The position numbers and the translations under genes were made by a program. Under the pieces are notes generated by a model. The model worked only from the letters and a program-made list of their open reading frames with translations. It was not told the origin of the DNA and did no database searches. A stretch of DNA of 64,000 nucleotides, taken from the NCBI GenBank assembly GCA_934277945.1, contig CAKQWA010000003.1, positions 124,001-188,000 of the forward strand, written 5' to 3'. The stretch is from an uncultured Alphaproteobacteria bacterium. Lineage in GTDB: Bacteria > Pseudomonadota > Alphaproteobacteria > CAAGCB01 > CAG-977. Below, piece by piece: positions 34,629 to 44,820 of this stretch; the stretch's first letter is position 1, and each line of letters opens with the position of its first letter.

Positions 34629-36597
34629 ACGGCGGCAAAAACACAAACGGATAAAATGGATTATCGCTTTGACGGCGGCGGCGATTGCGTTCAGGTGTCT
34701 GGCGCAGGAAGCGGCGCAAAACTTTGACGTGTTGATCGCGGCGGAAACGGCGGTTGAGAATGGCGGAACGGTCGCGGCGGGATTGACGCTTTTGCAGCCG
34801 GAAACGGCGCTGAACCTGAACGGCGTGGAGCTGACGGGATATTTTGAGGATAAAGCCGTCGTGTTCGACGGAGCGCGGAACACGGAAAACGGCAAATCCG
34901 TCGGATTGCCCGAACCGTACAAAGCGGACACCGGCGGCGCGGCTGTTCTGGAACAAAACAAGCTCTTAACCGTCGAGGGCGACAAGGCGAAACTGCTGTC
35001 CTTGCTGCCTTTGCTGTTCGACGCGGAACAGGCTGTCGGAACCGAACGGGAGCAAACGCGCCCGTCCTTTCCGACCCTGTCCGAACGCGCCGAACGGGAC
35101 GATGCGGAAACCTACGATTCTTCGGCGATTGCCGTGAACGAACAACAGGACGATGTCGCCTTCACGCTTGCCGAATGTCCCGTGCGCGTGGATTGGGACA
35201 ACAACGTCGTCGTGTATCAAAGCGAGGTCGTCAAATCCGTCAACGGACAAGAGGTTGAACGGCAGGGCTGTCAGGATTCCGACTTTCCGATCGACATTTT
35301 GCGGGCGTATTCCCTTTGCGCCGACGACGTTGTTTTGGCGGACAAGAAAGCCTTTAAAATGTACAAGCCGTACTTTCCGGACAAGGGCGAGCAGAAGTTT
35401 TTAAAAGAATGCACCCGCGACGAAGAGCAAGCCTTTGACATCAAGGAAAGCCTTGACTGCCTGCCGCAAATCGACATGAACGGCAAAAAGGTTTTGGAAC
35501 AATCGTATTTGTATTACACGGACGACACTGACCGCGCCGTTACGGTGTCCGAGTGTCAGACAAGGGACACGACAAGAACGTTCGATCTGCGCTTTACTTA
35601 CGACACTTGTTCAATCCGTGTTGACGGGGAAAAGAACGTCGCCTATCAGCAGGGCAAGTACGTTTATGACAGGGACGGACAAAGCGTTGACGTGACCGCG
35701 TGTCAAGACGGCGACAAAACGTATCCGATCGCGGACGAGTTCTGTTATTATCGGGACAACCTTGCCGCCAAGAAAGCCGTCAGATACGAGCGCAAAAAGG
35801 TGAACTCCGTGAGCGGACTGCATTACTTGACTGATTGTCAGCCCGTATCGCAAACCGACATTTTGGAAACGTTTGACGGGTGCGAGGGATTGCACAAGGA
35901 CGATTTTACGGCGGGGTTCTCTTACGGATACAGCCGGTATTACTACGTCAACGACAAAAACGCGCGCGTGTATCTGACCAAGTGCGAACCGAACGCTTCG
36001 ACGTATCAGCATCAGGCGGTTATTGAAGACTGGCAGCCCGATTTTGAAACGATGAAAGCGACGTCGCTTATCGCGTATTACATCGATCTGCCGTCGGGGC
36101 GGATTAAAATAGCGGACGCGGCAATTACCAAAGACAGTATCGCTGTTCCTTTGGCAAAACAGTCCGAACGGGTCGTCAAAACCGACGAATACGCGGACGC
36201 GGGGTGCTGGCGGAACTTCAAACAAGTGCTTTTGGAAACGTATCTGCTGCCGAACGGGCAAACGGTCGAACGAAAAACGCCGATGACGGAGGTCTTGCCC
36301 GTTTATCTGTGCAAGGACGACGATCAGACGGAAACGGCGAGTTATTGCGCCCGCCGCAACTGTTCGGGCATTTCCTGCGCCGTGTTCGGCAGATACAGGA
36401 TTTACACGGCGACGTATTCCAGAACGCGCGGCGTTCACGCGGGAACGGGGGCGAAGGTCTGTTCGGCGTGGACGCAAACGGCGATCAGTTCGAAAAAGTC
36501 GAAAACGTGCGACAAATCCAAACCGTGCGGGGAAAAATACGTTTTAAGCGGAACGTGCGACGACGGACAGGCGGTGCCCGATGTGCCGTGCCGATAG
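34615..36597 (+). CDS. Large secreted cysteine-rich repeat protein of the T4SS locus
   Basis: A 660-aa protein with a signal peptide (KWIIALTAAAIAFRCLA-QEAA). Residues ~180-490 contain about six tandem modules of 45-50 residues, each with a Cys, an aromatic/charged stretch, and a second Cys followed by Asp or Glu (for example ECPVRVDWDN to GCQDSDF; DTCSIRVDGE to ACQDGDKTY). The last ~130 residues are densely Cys-rich and end CDDGQAVPDVPCR. No family is certain; overall it resembles a TraN-like mating-pair stabilisation protein in being large, secreted and Cys-rich, but sequence similarity is not evident. It lies between virB10 and virB11 and overlaps virB11 by 17 bp. Confidence 0.7.
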   Translation: MTYCRRRQKHKRIKWIIALTAAAIAFRCLAQEAAQNFDVLIAAETAVENGGTVAAGLTLLQPETALNLNGVELTGYFEDKAVVFDGARNTENGKSVGLPEPYKADTGGAAVLEQNKLLTVEGDKAKLLSLLPLLFDAEQAVGTEREQTRPSFPTLSERAERDDAETYDSSAIAVNEQQDDVAFTLAECPVRVDWDNNVVVYQSEVVKSVNGQEVERQGCQDSDFPIDILRAYSLCADDVVLADKKAFKMYKPYFPDKGEQKFLKECTRDEEQAFDIKESLDCLPQIDMNGKKVLEQSYLYYTDDTDRAVTVSECQTRDTTRTFDLRFTYDTCSIRVDGEKNVAYQQGKYVYDRDGQSVDVTACQDGDKTYPIADEFCYYRDNLAAKKAVRYERKKVNSVSGLHYLTDCQPVSQTDILETFDGCEGLHKDDFTAGFSYGYSRYYYVNDKNARVYLTKCEPNASTYQHQAVIEDWQPDFETMKATSLIAYYIDLPSGRIKIADAAITKDSIAVPLAKQSERVVKTDEYADAGCWRNFKQVLLETYLLPNGQTVERKTPMTEVLPVYLCKDDDQTETASYCARRNCSGISCAVFGRYRIYTATYSRTRGVHAGTGAKVCSAWTQTAISSKKSKTCDKSKPCGEKYVLSGTCDDGQAVPDVPCR

Positions 36598-37525
36598 CGC
36601 CGCTTTGAAAAACGCCCTGCGCCCGTTGGAGCCGTACTTGGAGCTGACGGGAACGAACGAAGTGATTGTAAACCGCGAACGCGAGGTCGTTTTGGAAGGC
36701 TTGTCTGGCTGGGAGTTCGTTCGCGATCAAAACATCACGAAAGAGATGTTCCTGTCCGTCGGTCGCATTCTTGCCAACCGCGCGGGAACGGACTTTGACG
36801 CGCATCCGTACTTGGGGGCGGAGCTGCCGGACGGGCATTGCCTGCACTTGTGCATGGGGACGACGGTTGAAAGCGGGCTGTGCGCCGCTGTGCGTTTAAA
36901 ACGGGCGAGAAACCTGACGATAGAGAACTTTCTGACAGAAAAATCCTTTGCGCCGAAGCCGGAAATGACGTTCGACTTTGCGGACGTGCCGAACAGTCTG
37001 CGCCGGCTGGTTTTGGAAAAGCGCAACGTTCTGATCAGCGGCGCGACGGGTTCGGGCAAGACGAACCTGTTAAACGTGCTGTTGAAACACGTTCCCGAAA
37101 CCGACCGCTTTTTAACGATGGAAAACGTGCGGGAATTGGACACGAGCCATTTGTTGAACACGGTTCACTTTGTTTTACCCGATAACGGGACGGAAACGGA
37201 AATCACTCAAAACGATGTCATAGACGCAATGATGCGTTTGCGTCCCGACCGCATCGCTTGCGGAGAACTGCGCAGCCGGAACACTTGGACGCTGTTGTCT
37301 TTGCTGAACAACGGACACGGAGGCTGTATGACGACCATACACGCGGGGTCGGCGATGCACGCTTTGTCCAAGGTGGTGACGAACGCGATGACGGGCGACA
37401 AAAGCGTGGACAAGGACGTTATGGAAAAGATTGTGCGGGAATGTCTGGACTGCGTCATTCAGATCAAAGTGTCCGAAGGCGTGCGCTACATCGCGGACAT
37501 CGCATTACGGGGGAGCGACTACTGA
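36581..37525 (+). CDS. virB11: VirB11-like ATPase
   Basis: Hexameric traffic ATPase of T4SS, 314 aa. P-loop ISGATGSGKTNLLN at residues ~152-165, the Asp box with TMENVRELD, Walker B RLRPDRIACGELRS near residue 220, and a His box TTIHAGSA near 250 are in order. The stop overlaps virD4 start by 1 bp. Intact. Confidence 0.93.
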   Translation: MCRADSAALKNALRPLEPYLELTGTNEVIVNREREVVLEGLSGWEFVRDQNITKEMFLSVGRILANRAGTDFDAHPYLGAELPDGHCLHLCMGTTVESGLCAAVRLKRARNLTIENFLTEKSFAPKPEMTFDFADVPNSLRRLVLEKRNVLISGATGSGKTNLLNVLLKHVPETDRFLTMENVRELDTSHLLNTVHFVLPDNGTETEITQNDVIDAMMRLRPDRIACGELRSRNTWTLLSLLNNGHGGCMTTIHAGSAMHALSKVVTNAMTGDKSVDKDVMEKIVRECLDCVIQIKVSEGVRYIADIALRGSDY

Positions 37526-39252
37526 TGACACCATGGTCTGAAACGCGGCAGCTGCAACGGCGCGTTTTGTTGTGCGGGATTGTTTTGTGCGTTCTGTGCG
37601 CCGTGTACGCCGGCGCCGTGCGGGACGGCAAAGTGTTCGCCGCTTGTTTGCGTTATGCCCGCGCCGTTGTGGTCAAGGCGGATTTTGCGGACGTCGATTG
37701 GCAAAAGTTCGGTATCGGGGCAAGCGGATTTTTGTTGCTTGCCGCGTTGATGATTTGGGCGGCGTATGCTTGTTTTATCGCAAAGGAATCCGCTTACGGC
37801 GAAGCGCGGTTTGCGACTGTGTCCGACCTGAAACGCATGGGGTTGACCGACCGAAAGAACGCTTCCGGCGTGATTGTGGGCAAAGTCGGTCGGAAACTGC
37901 TTTCCCCGACCTGTTTGCGCCACGGCATCGCGCTTGCCCCGACGCGAAGCGGCAAAACGGCGGGGTTTGTGATTCCGACGGCTTTGTCGTTCAAAGGGTC
38001 GCTGATTATCGCCGATCCGAAAGGCGAGCTGGAAACTCTGCTTGCCGAGCCGTTGAAAAAAGCGGGCAAGACCGTGTACGCGCTTGACTGGTCGGATGAG
38101 AGGGCGAAAGACGCTTGGAACCCGCTGTCGTTAAAGGTGTTCCCGTCCGTTCTGTCCTCTTTCGGCAAAGCGGAACGGCAGGCGGAGCGCATCGCCGCGA
38201 TGCTGGTCGGGCAGAAAGGGCAATCGGAAGATCATTGGGAGGCGAACGCCAAAAAGCACATCGCGGCGCTGATTTTGTTTGCCGTGTATCTGGCGGAGAT
38301 TGCGGAACAGCGGCTTGATCCGAACAATCCCGCGACCGTTGCCGACTATGAAACCTACCGCGAGCCGCACTTGTCCCGCGTGTTCGGGTTTGTCGCCAAA
38401 GACGTCGATGTGCAGACGCTGCTTTCAAAAGAGGCGGAGGCGGTCAACTCCGCCAAGGACAATCTGCGCGACCTGCTTCGTTTTGCGGCGGAGGTCGGTG
38501 CGCCGCAGCGGATTTTAACCGACCTTGCGTCTTGGGCGAACGCGCCCGACAACGAAGCGGGATCGCATACGACGACGTTTTTGTCAAAGCTTCAAATCTG
38601 GCGCAGTCGGGCGGTCAAGGGCGCGACAAGGGAATGTTCGTTTGAATGGCAGGACTTGCGCGAAACGCCGTCCGTCGTGTTTATCAAGTTCCCGCAGCAA
38701 GACGCGCAGTCTTTGGGCGTGCTGACGGCTTTGTTCTTTGAAACGTTCTTCGGCTGGGCTTTGGACGTTCCGAAAAAGCCTGACGAGTGTCCGATCGCGA
38801 TTCTTGCCGACGAGTTCGCCAGTCTGCCCAAGATCAACCTGATGACGGACTTTCTGTCCAAAGGCGCGGGCATGGGTGCGGTCGTGTGGCTGATTGTGCA
38901 GGATTTCGCGCAGATTAAAGCGACTTACGGCGATAAGGCGTTTGAAACCATCAAAACGAACTGCTCGTATCTGTTGGTCTATGCGCAGAACAATTACGCC
39001 ACGCAAAAGGAATTGGCGGAAATGGTCGGCAAGGCGACGCGCAAGCGCAAAAGCGTCAACAAATCGGGCAAAGGCGGCGTGTCCGTATCGGAAAACGACG
39101 AAGGACTGGACTTGATTCCCGTTGCCGACTGGGGCGCGATTCCGTTCGGGCGGCACGTTCTGTTGTGTCAGAACTTCCTGACCCGCCCCGTTTGGTGCAA
39201 AACGCCCCTGTACTTTAAGGAAAAACGATTTACGGAGATGCTCCATGGCTGA
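37525..39252 (+). CDS. virD4: VirD4-like type IV coupling protein
   Basis: Inner-membrane ATPase that brings the relaxase-DNA complex to the secretion channel. From ATG 37525 it is 575 aa: two membrane helices (LLCGIVLCVLCAVYAG and FLLLAALMIWAAYACF), a P-loop LAPTRSGKTAGFV near residue 138, and Walker B CPIAILADEFASL near 424, plus the TraG/VirD4 end (RPVWCKTPLYF). An upstream extension is in frame but overlaps virB11. It ends 8 bp inside virB6. Confidence 0.93.
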   Translation: MTPWSETRQLQRRVLLCGIVLCVLCAVYAGAVRDGKVFAACLRYARAVVVKADFADVDWQKFGIGASGFLLLAALMIWAAYACFIAKESAYGEARFATVSDLKRMGLTDRKNASGVIVGKVGRKLLSPTCLRHGIALAPTRSGKTAGFVIPTALSFKGSLIIADPKGELETLLAEPLKKAGKTVYALDWSDERAKDAWNPLSLKVFPSVLSSFGKAERQAERIAAMLVGQKGQSEDHWEANAKKHIAALILFAVYLAEIAEQRLDPNNPATVADYETYREPHLSRVFGFVAKDVDVQTLLSKEAEAVNSAKDNLRDLLRFAAEVGAPQRILTDLASWANAPDNEAGSHTTTFLSKLQIWRSRAVKGATRECSFEWQDLRETPSVVFIKFPQQDAQSLGVLTALFFETFFGWALDVPKKPDECPIAILADEFASLPKINLMTDFLSKGAGMGAVVWLIVQDFAQIKATYGDKAFETIKTNCSYLLVYAQNNYATQKELAEMVGKATRKRKSVNKSGKGGVSVSENDEGLDLIPVADWGAIPFGRHVLLCQNFLTRPVWCKTPLYFKEKRFTEMLHG

Positions 39253-40167
39253 TCTTTCCTGCTATTCCTGCGCCATATTCGACGCGTTCAACCAAAAAAC
39301 GCTTTCTTTCTCTCAGGCGTTCTTTGACGCCGTAACACCCGAATTGAAGTCGCTTCTGGCCTATCTGTTTTTGCTTTGGATCATTTACCGGCTTTGTGAA
39401 TCTCTGATCGGCAGGGAACCGAACATTCAAGGCTTGATAAAAGAGTTCATCGACCTTTCGATTGCGACGGCGTTGTTGCAGAGCTTTCAGTATTGGAGCG
39501 GCATCTGCTTCTGGATTTACAATTTTGGAATGGAGTTGGGCATCAGAATCCTGCAAATTACGTCCGAGGGGCAAGCCGTTTTGAAATCGTCCTCCGGCAC
39601 GGAGGCCTTGTTGACTTATGTCGAATCCGCTTTTACGCCCGTTCTGGACAAGATCGGCGTGATGATGAGCGACATCTCTTGGACAAGCTTGAAGCTGGCA
39701 ATCGCCGTCGTTCCCGTCGCCGTCATTTACTTTCTGCTGTTGTGGCGGATATTCGCCAGCCTGTTCAACGTGTTCGTGCAGTTGTTCGCCGTCGCTTTGC
39801 TTGCGCCCGTTCTGAGCGCGTTCTACGCCCTGCCGCCCGTCAAATCCGCCATGTTCGCGGCGCTGCGTCTGCTGCTGATGAACGCGGCGCAGATTGTGCT
39901 CACCTGCGGCACGATCGGCATCGTTTTAGCGTATCTGAACAGCCTTTCCCTGTTTCAAAAAACGTCGCCGTCGAGGTCGGCACCGTCGGCTATATGCAGA
40001 TGCTCTTCACCGGCGCGCTCCTCTGGGGCGCCTACGCCACTATCATCAACACTCCCGCCCTGATATTCAATATCGGAAACTCAACCGCGTCCAATACCGT
40101 TTTGAACTTTGTCGGAACGCTTCCAAGCCGAACGCTGTCTATGGCAAAAGCGGTCGTAGCGAAATAG
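39245..40167 (+). CDS. virB6: VirB6-like membrane protein, split by a -1 frameshift in a run of six A
   Basis: Polytopic inner-membrane T4SS channel component. Frame one (ATG 39245) codes for several membrane helices up to LNSLSLFQK near residue 239, then turns into low-complexity Ser/Pro/Arg sequence ending at 40063. The true continuation (NVAVEVGTVGYMQMLFTGALLWGAYATI to VVAK) lies in the -1 frame, ending at 40167. The switch falls in the A6 run at 39957-39962; a seventh A would restore 307 residues, the usual VirB6 size. As with virB5 this may be mutation, assembly error, or slippage. It is the last of the virB11-D4-B6 run. Confidence 0.75.
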
Positions 40168-40189
40168 TTTTTAAGCAAAGGAAAAAGAG

Positions 40190-40801
40190 ATGACTGTATA
40201 CGGCTATTTGCGGGTATCAACCGACAAACAGGATTGCGAAAACCAAAAGATCGGCGTGGAGGAGTTGGCAAAAAAGCAAGGCGTTCCAATTGAAAGCTGG
40301 ATTATCGACGACGGCGTGTCGGGGATAAAAGAACCCGAAAAGCGCAAACTCGGCAAGCTGTTGAAACGGATAAAATCGGGCGACGTGATCATCTGCTCGG
40401 AATTGTCGCGGCTGGGGCGGCGGCTGTTTATGGTCATTTCCATTTTGGAACATTGTATGAAAATCGGCGCGAAAGTGCTGACCGTCAAAGACGGCTACGA
40501 ACTGGGCGACAACGTGCAGAGCAAGATTCTTGCGTTCGCTTTCGGGCTGGTCGCCGAATTGGAACGGGAAATGATCAGCAAACGCACCAAAGAAGCTCTC
40601 GCCCGCCGCAAAATGAACGGCAAAACGCTCGGCAGACCTTGCGGAAGCCGAAACAAACGTCACGCGCTGGACGGCAAAGAGGATTTGCTAGACAGGCTGT
40701 TGCGCCAAAAAATGCCGAAACAGGAAATCGCCAAAAAATTGAATGTCTGCTACGGAACACTATATAAATTTTTGAAGAAAAATCAAAACCTTAACATCTA
40801 A
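40190..40801 (+). CDS. Serine recombinase (resolvase/invertase family)
   Basis: A 203-aa small serine recombinase. The catalytic serine is in YLRVSTDKQD (Ser10), with the SELSRLGRRL Arg motif near residue 70, and an E-helix with LVAELEREMISKRTKEAL near 125. The C-terminal HTH (KQEIAKKLNVCYGTLYKFLKK) binds DNA. Most similar in style to invertases of the Mpi group, which act on inverted repeats, but I found no convincing inverted repeat pair here. It lies 22 bp after virB6 and before the defence cassette; RBS AAAGGAAAAAGAG. Confidence 0.87.
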   Translation: MTVYGYLRVSTDKQDCENQKIGVEELAKKQGVPIESWIIDDGVSGIKEPEKRKLGKLLKRIKSGDVIICSELSRLGRRLFMVISILEHCMKIGAKVLTVKDGYELGDNVQSKILAFAFGLVAELEREMISKRTKEALARRKMNGKTLGRPCGSRNKRHALDGKEDLLDRLLRQKMPKQEIAKKLNVCYGTLYKFLKKNQNLNI

Positions 40802-40906
40802 GGTTCCATACATTTTAACATACTCTTTCTTACCAAACCTTTCAATCTCCAAAGCGCCGCAATCTTAAAAAAAATGGAAGGTTTAATGCGCATAAAGCGG
40901 TAAAAA

Positions 40907-43900
40907 GTGGATATTAAAGTTTTCGACAACGTTTCTTCCATTCTGAAAAAAGATTTGGAAGTCGAAATCAGGAAGGATTCGCGTCTTTCCGTCGCCGCCG
41001 CGTATTTTTCAATCTATGCTTTTGAAGCGTTAAAAAAACAGCTCGAACAGGTTAAAGAGTTTAGGTTTATCTTTACCTCGCCGACATTTATCGCGGAAAA
41101 AACGGCAAAGGAGAAACGCGAGTTTTACATTCCGCGCTTAAACCGTGAAAAGAGCATTTACGGCACGGAGTTTGAAATAAAACTGCGCAACGAACTGACG
41201 CAAAAAGCCATCGCCAAAGAGTGCGCGGATTGGATAAGAAAATGCGCCCGTTTTAAGTCGAACAGGACGGGGCAAAACATTCCGGGGCTGATTGACATAG
41301 AACAGCCCGACGCGTCAAACACGGCGTATTATCCGGTCAACGGCTTTTCGACGGTCGATTTGGGATGCGAAAAAGGCAACGACTGCTTTTCCATCATCAA
41401 CCGCTTTGACGCGCCGTTCAGCCAAGGCTATCTGCAATGTTTCAACCAAATTTGGAACGATGCCGAACGTTTGCAGGACGTTACCGACGAAATCGTTGAA
41501 AACATCGTCAGCGTTTATAACGAAAACAGTCCCGAATTTGTTTATTTTTTCACGCTGTACAACATCTTCAACGAATTTTTGGAAGATCTGAACGAAGACG
41601 TTCTGCCGAACGAAGCCACCGGATTTAAAAACAGCGTCATTTGGAACAAACTGTTTAATTTTCAAAAGGACGCCGCGCTTGCCATCATCAACAAACTGGA
41701 AAAATACAACGGCTGCATACTGGCGGATTCCGTCGGTTTGGGGAAAACGTTCACCGCTCTTTCCGTTATCAAATACTATGAAAACAGAAACAAGGACGTT
41801 TTAGTTCTTTGCCCGAAAAAGTTGAGCGACAACTGGCAGATTTACAAGGAAAATTATTACAACAACCCGCTGGTCGCCGACAAACTGCGCTACAAAGTCC
41901 TGTACCATACCGATTTGTCGCGGACGCGCGGGGAATCGAACGGCATAAAACTCGACCGTCTGAATTGGGGAAACTTCGATCTGGTCGTTATTGACGAATC
42001 CCACAACTTCCGAAACGGCGGGCAAACGTATTTAACCGACGCGGGCGAATTAAAAAACAACCGTTTCAACATTCTGTTGGAAAAAGTCATTCGGCAGGGC
42101 GTGAAAACAAAAGTGTTGATGCTGTCGGCGACGCCCGTCAACAACCAGTTTATCGATTTGAAAAATCAGCTGTCTTTGGCTTACGAAGGCAATGCCGCTT
42201 TGATTAACGACAAACTCGGCGAAAACAAAAGCGTCGATTTGATATTCAGTCAGGCGCAAAAGGCGTTCAACCGCTGGAACGCTCTGCCGCCGCAGGAGCG
42301 GACGACGCAGCATTTGTTAGGTATGCTGAGTTTTGATTTCTTCGACTTGCTGGACAGCGTCACGATCGCCAGATCGCGCAAGCATATTGAAAAATATTAC
42401 GACACGACGGGCATCGGAAAATTCCCCGACCGCTTGAAGCCGATAAACTTCCGCCCGCAGTTAAGCTTGAAGGAAGACACCGTTTCGTATGCGGAGATTT
42501 TCAACGATTTACTGAAATTGTCGCTGTGCGTCTATACGCCGTCGGAATACATTTTCGCCAGCAAAATCGACAAATACGAAAGACTGTACGGGCGCAACGT
42601 CAGCAAGGGCGTTTTCTTTCGCCAAAAAGACCGCGAACGCGGCATGTGCCGCCTGATCAGCACGAATTTGATGAAGCGCATGGAAAGTTCCGTTTATTCG
42701 TTCAATCAAACGGTTTCGCGCATTTTGGGAAAAATCGAAAAGGTCATTGATGTCATTGACAAATACGCGTTGAAACAAACAAGCGGCGCCATAATTGACC
42801 AATCCGTCGATGAAATCGACGGCGCCGAACTGTCGGACGACGATGACGCAGATTTGTTTATCGGCGACAAAGTCCGCATCGCCTTGGCGGATATGGATTA
42901 TCTGACGTGGAAACGGGATTTGAAAGCGGACGCGGTCATTTTGCGTCATCTGCTGACGGAAACGGGCGGCATCGGCGCGGCTGACGATTACAAACTGCAA
43001 ACGCTGTTGAAAGTCATCGGGGACAAGATTGAACACCCGATAAACGCGAACAACAAAAAAATTCTGATTTTCACGGCGTTTTCCGACACGGCGGAGTATT
43101 TGTACGAACACGTCGCCCCGTATGTCAAAGACCGTTTCGGTCTGGAAAGCGCGATCATCAGCGGGTCAATCGACGGGAAAAGCACCGTCAGGGATTTGCC
43201 GCACGACATGAACACGGTTTTGACGTGCTTTTCGCCGATATCGAAAGAACGGCATTTGTTTCCCGACGCGGCGAAGCTGAAAGACATTGACGTTTTAATC
43301 GCGACCGACTGCATATCCGAAGGGCAGAACTTGCAGGATTGCGACTATATGATTAACTACGACATTCATTGGAATCCGGTTCGCATCATCCAGCGATTTG
43401 GGCGTATCGACCGTATCGGCAGCTTGAACGCGAAAATCCAGCTGGTGAATTTCTGGGCGCATATCGATCTGGACGAATACATCAAGCTGAAAGCCCGCGT
43501 TGAAAACCGCATGAAAATCGTGTCGATTGCGGCGGACGGCGGAAACGTCATCAATCCGGAAGACGACCCCGATTTGCAGTATCGCAAAAAGCAGTTGGAA
43601 AAACTGCATACGGAAGTCGTCGATTTGGAAGACATGGGAACAGGCGTTTCCATTTTGGATTTGGGATTGAACGAGTTTCGGTTAGATTTGCTGGAATACA
43701 TCAAGCAAAATCCCGACATTGAAAAAAATCCGACGGGCATGAACGCCGTCGTCCGTTCGTCGCCCGATATGCCGGCTGGCGTGATTTTCATTTTGAAAAA
43801 CATCGACCGCGCCGCGAACATTAACGACATGAACCGTCTGCATCCGTTTTACATGGTGTATTTGCAAAAAGACGGCGGCATCGTTTGCAATCACCTGCAA

Positions 43901-44182
43901 CCGAAGGAATTGCTGGATAAACTGCGTCTGGCGTGCAAGGGTAAAAGCGAACCCGACAAGGACGTTTGCGCGGCGTTCAACCGTTTGACGCGCGACGGGC
44001 GGGATATGAAACTGTACTCCAAACTGCTGGGCGACGCCATTTCGTCCATTATATCGGTCAAGGACGAGAACGAAATCGACAGCCTGTTTTCCGCGGGCGG
44101 CACGACGGCGCTGGAAAACAAAATATCGGGATTGGACGATTTTGAACTGATTTGTTTTTTGGTTGTGGAGAACGAATGTTAG
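40907..44182 (+). CDS. SNF2-type helicase with N-terminal phospholipase D-like domain (defence cassette gene 1)
   Basis: A 1091-aa protein. The first ~130 residues look like the PLD-like domain often found before defence helicases (SSILKKDLEVEIRKDSRLSVAAAYFS). Helicase motifs: ADSVGLGKTFTAL near residue 273, VVIDESHNF near 361, MLSATPVNNQF near 406, and in the second RecA domain CISEGQNLQDCDY then RIIQRFGRIDRIG near 828. GTG 40907 is the only usable start (weak AAGCGG site). It leads a five-gene operon and overlaps the DUF4391 gene by 7 bp. Likely acts on phage or incoming DNA; mechanism not known. Confidence 0.85.
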   Translation: MDIKVFDNVSSILKKDLEVEIRKDSRLSVAAAYFSIYAFEALKKQLEQVKEFRFIFTSPTFIAEKTAKEKREFYIPRLNREKSIYGTEFEIKLRNELTQKAIAKECADWIRKCARFKSNRTGQNIPGLIDIEQPDASNTAYYPVNGFSTVDLGCEKGNDCFSIINRFDAPFSQGYLQCFNQIWNDAERLQDVTDEIVENIVSVYNENSPEFVYFFTLYNIFNEFLEDLNEDVLPNEATGFKNSVIWNKLFNFQKDAALAIINKLEKYNGCILADSVGLGKTFTALSVIKYYENRNKDVLVLCPKKLSDNWQIYKENYYNNPLVADKLRYKVLYHTDLSRTRGESNGIKLDRLNWGNFDLVVIDESHNFRNGGQTYLTDAGELKNNRFNILLEKVIRQGVKTKVLMLSATPVNNQFIDLKNQLSLAYEGNAALINDKLGENKSVDLIFSQAQKAFNRWNALPPQERTTQHLLGMLSFDFFDLLDSVTIARSRKHIEKYYDTTGIGKFPDRLKPINFRPQLSLKEDTVSYAEIFNDLLKLSLCVYTPSEYIFASKIDKYERLYGRNVSKGVFFRQKDRERGMCRLISTNLMKRMESSVYSFNQTVSRILGKIEKVIDVIDKYALKQTSGAIIDQSVDEIDGAELSDDDDADLFIGDKVRIALADMDYLTWKRDLKADAVILRHLLTETGGIGAADDYKLQTLLKVIGDKIEHPINANNKKILIFTAFSDTAEYLYEHVAPYVKDRFGLESAIISGSIDGKSTVRDLPHDMNTVLTCFSPISKERHLFPDAAKLKDIDVLIATDCISEGQNLQDCDYMINYDIHWNPVRIIQRFGRIDRIGSLNAKIQLVNFWAHIDLDEYIKLKARVENRMKIVSIAADGGNVINPEDDPDLQYRKKQLEKLHTEVVDLEDMGTGVSILDLGLNEFRLDLLEYIKQNPDIEKNPTGMNAVVRSSPDMPAGVIFILKNIDRAANINDMNRLHPFYMVYLQKDGGIVCNHLQPKELLDKLRLACKGKSEPDKDVCAAFNRLTRDGRDMKLYSKLLGDAISSIISVKDENEIDSLFSAGGTTALENKISGLDDFELICFLVVENEC

Positions 44183-44820
44183 GACTGCCGCAATCAACCG
44201 AAGTCAACAAATTCGTCGCGAAGCAAAAATTTTTCGATCGGGCGGATTTGTCCCCCGCCGTCAGACAGGCGTTCACGGACGACATTGAAAAAATCGTTTG
44301 GGCGAACAAAATCGCGCCGAAAACAATGAACGTATCCGCGGGCGGCGATATTGAGGAACTGGAAATTTTCCACATCCGTTTAAAAAGGCGGGATTTTAAT
44401 CCGAAGATATTGGAAGCGATCGACAAAACCATTCCGTACACGATCGTCTATGTCATGGAATACGGCGGCTTGCGTCAAGTTTGGGCGGCGTACAAGGAAA
44501 AATCCGCCAACAACAAAACGGCGGTCGTCCGATACTTTCACGGCGGTTGGACGGAAGATCCCGTTCTTCCGATAACGGGCGGCAGAACGGACGCGATATA
44601 CGCGGGAATTTTGGAATCGCTGTCCGCGACGCTGTCGAAAACCGAAGAAACGGATTTGAAAACCCGTGTCGTCAAATCGGTGAAAATCGACGATTTGCAG
44701 CGGCAGATTGATGTTTTAACCAAGAAAATGGCTGCGGAAAAGCAGTTCAATCGTCAATGCGAAATAAATCGCCGCATCAAAGAACTTCAAGGACAGTTAG
44801 AGGAACAGACAAATGGATAG
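44176..44820 (+). CDS. DUF4391 domain protein (defence cassette gene 2)
   Basis: A 214-aa protein of the DUF4391 family (LGLPQSTEVNKFVAKQKFF at the start, KIVWANKIAPKTMNVSAG near residue 35). A C-terminal coiled coil (DLQRQIDVLTKKMAAEK) follows. This family usually sits between an SNF2-type helicase and type III methylase/nuclease genes, as here. It overlaps both neighbours by 7-8 bp, so co-translation is likely. Its activity is not known. Confidence 0.82.
   Translation: MLGLPQSTEVNKFVAKQKFFDRADLSPAVRQAFTDDIEKIVWANKIAPKTMNVSAGGDIEELEIFHIRLKRRDFNPKILEAIDKTIPYTIVYVMEYGGLRQVWAAYKEKSANNKTAVVRYFHGGWTEDPVLPITGGRTDAIYAGILESLSATLSKTEETDLKTRVVKSVKIDDLQRQIDVLTKKMAAEKQFNRQCEINRRIKELQGQLEEQTNG

Noticed and set aside
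40190..40801. Phase-variable inversion by the Mpi-like recombinase
   Set aside because: No pair of inverted repeats flanking a promoter or gene segment was found near the recombinase gene. The target may be elsewhere.
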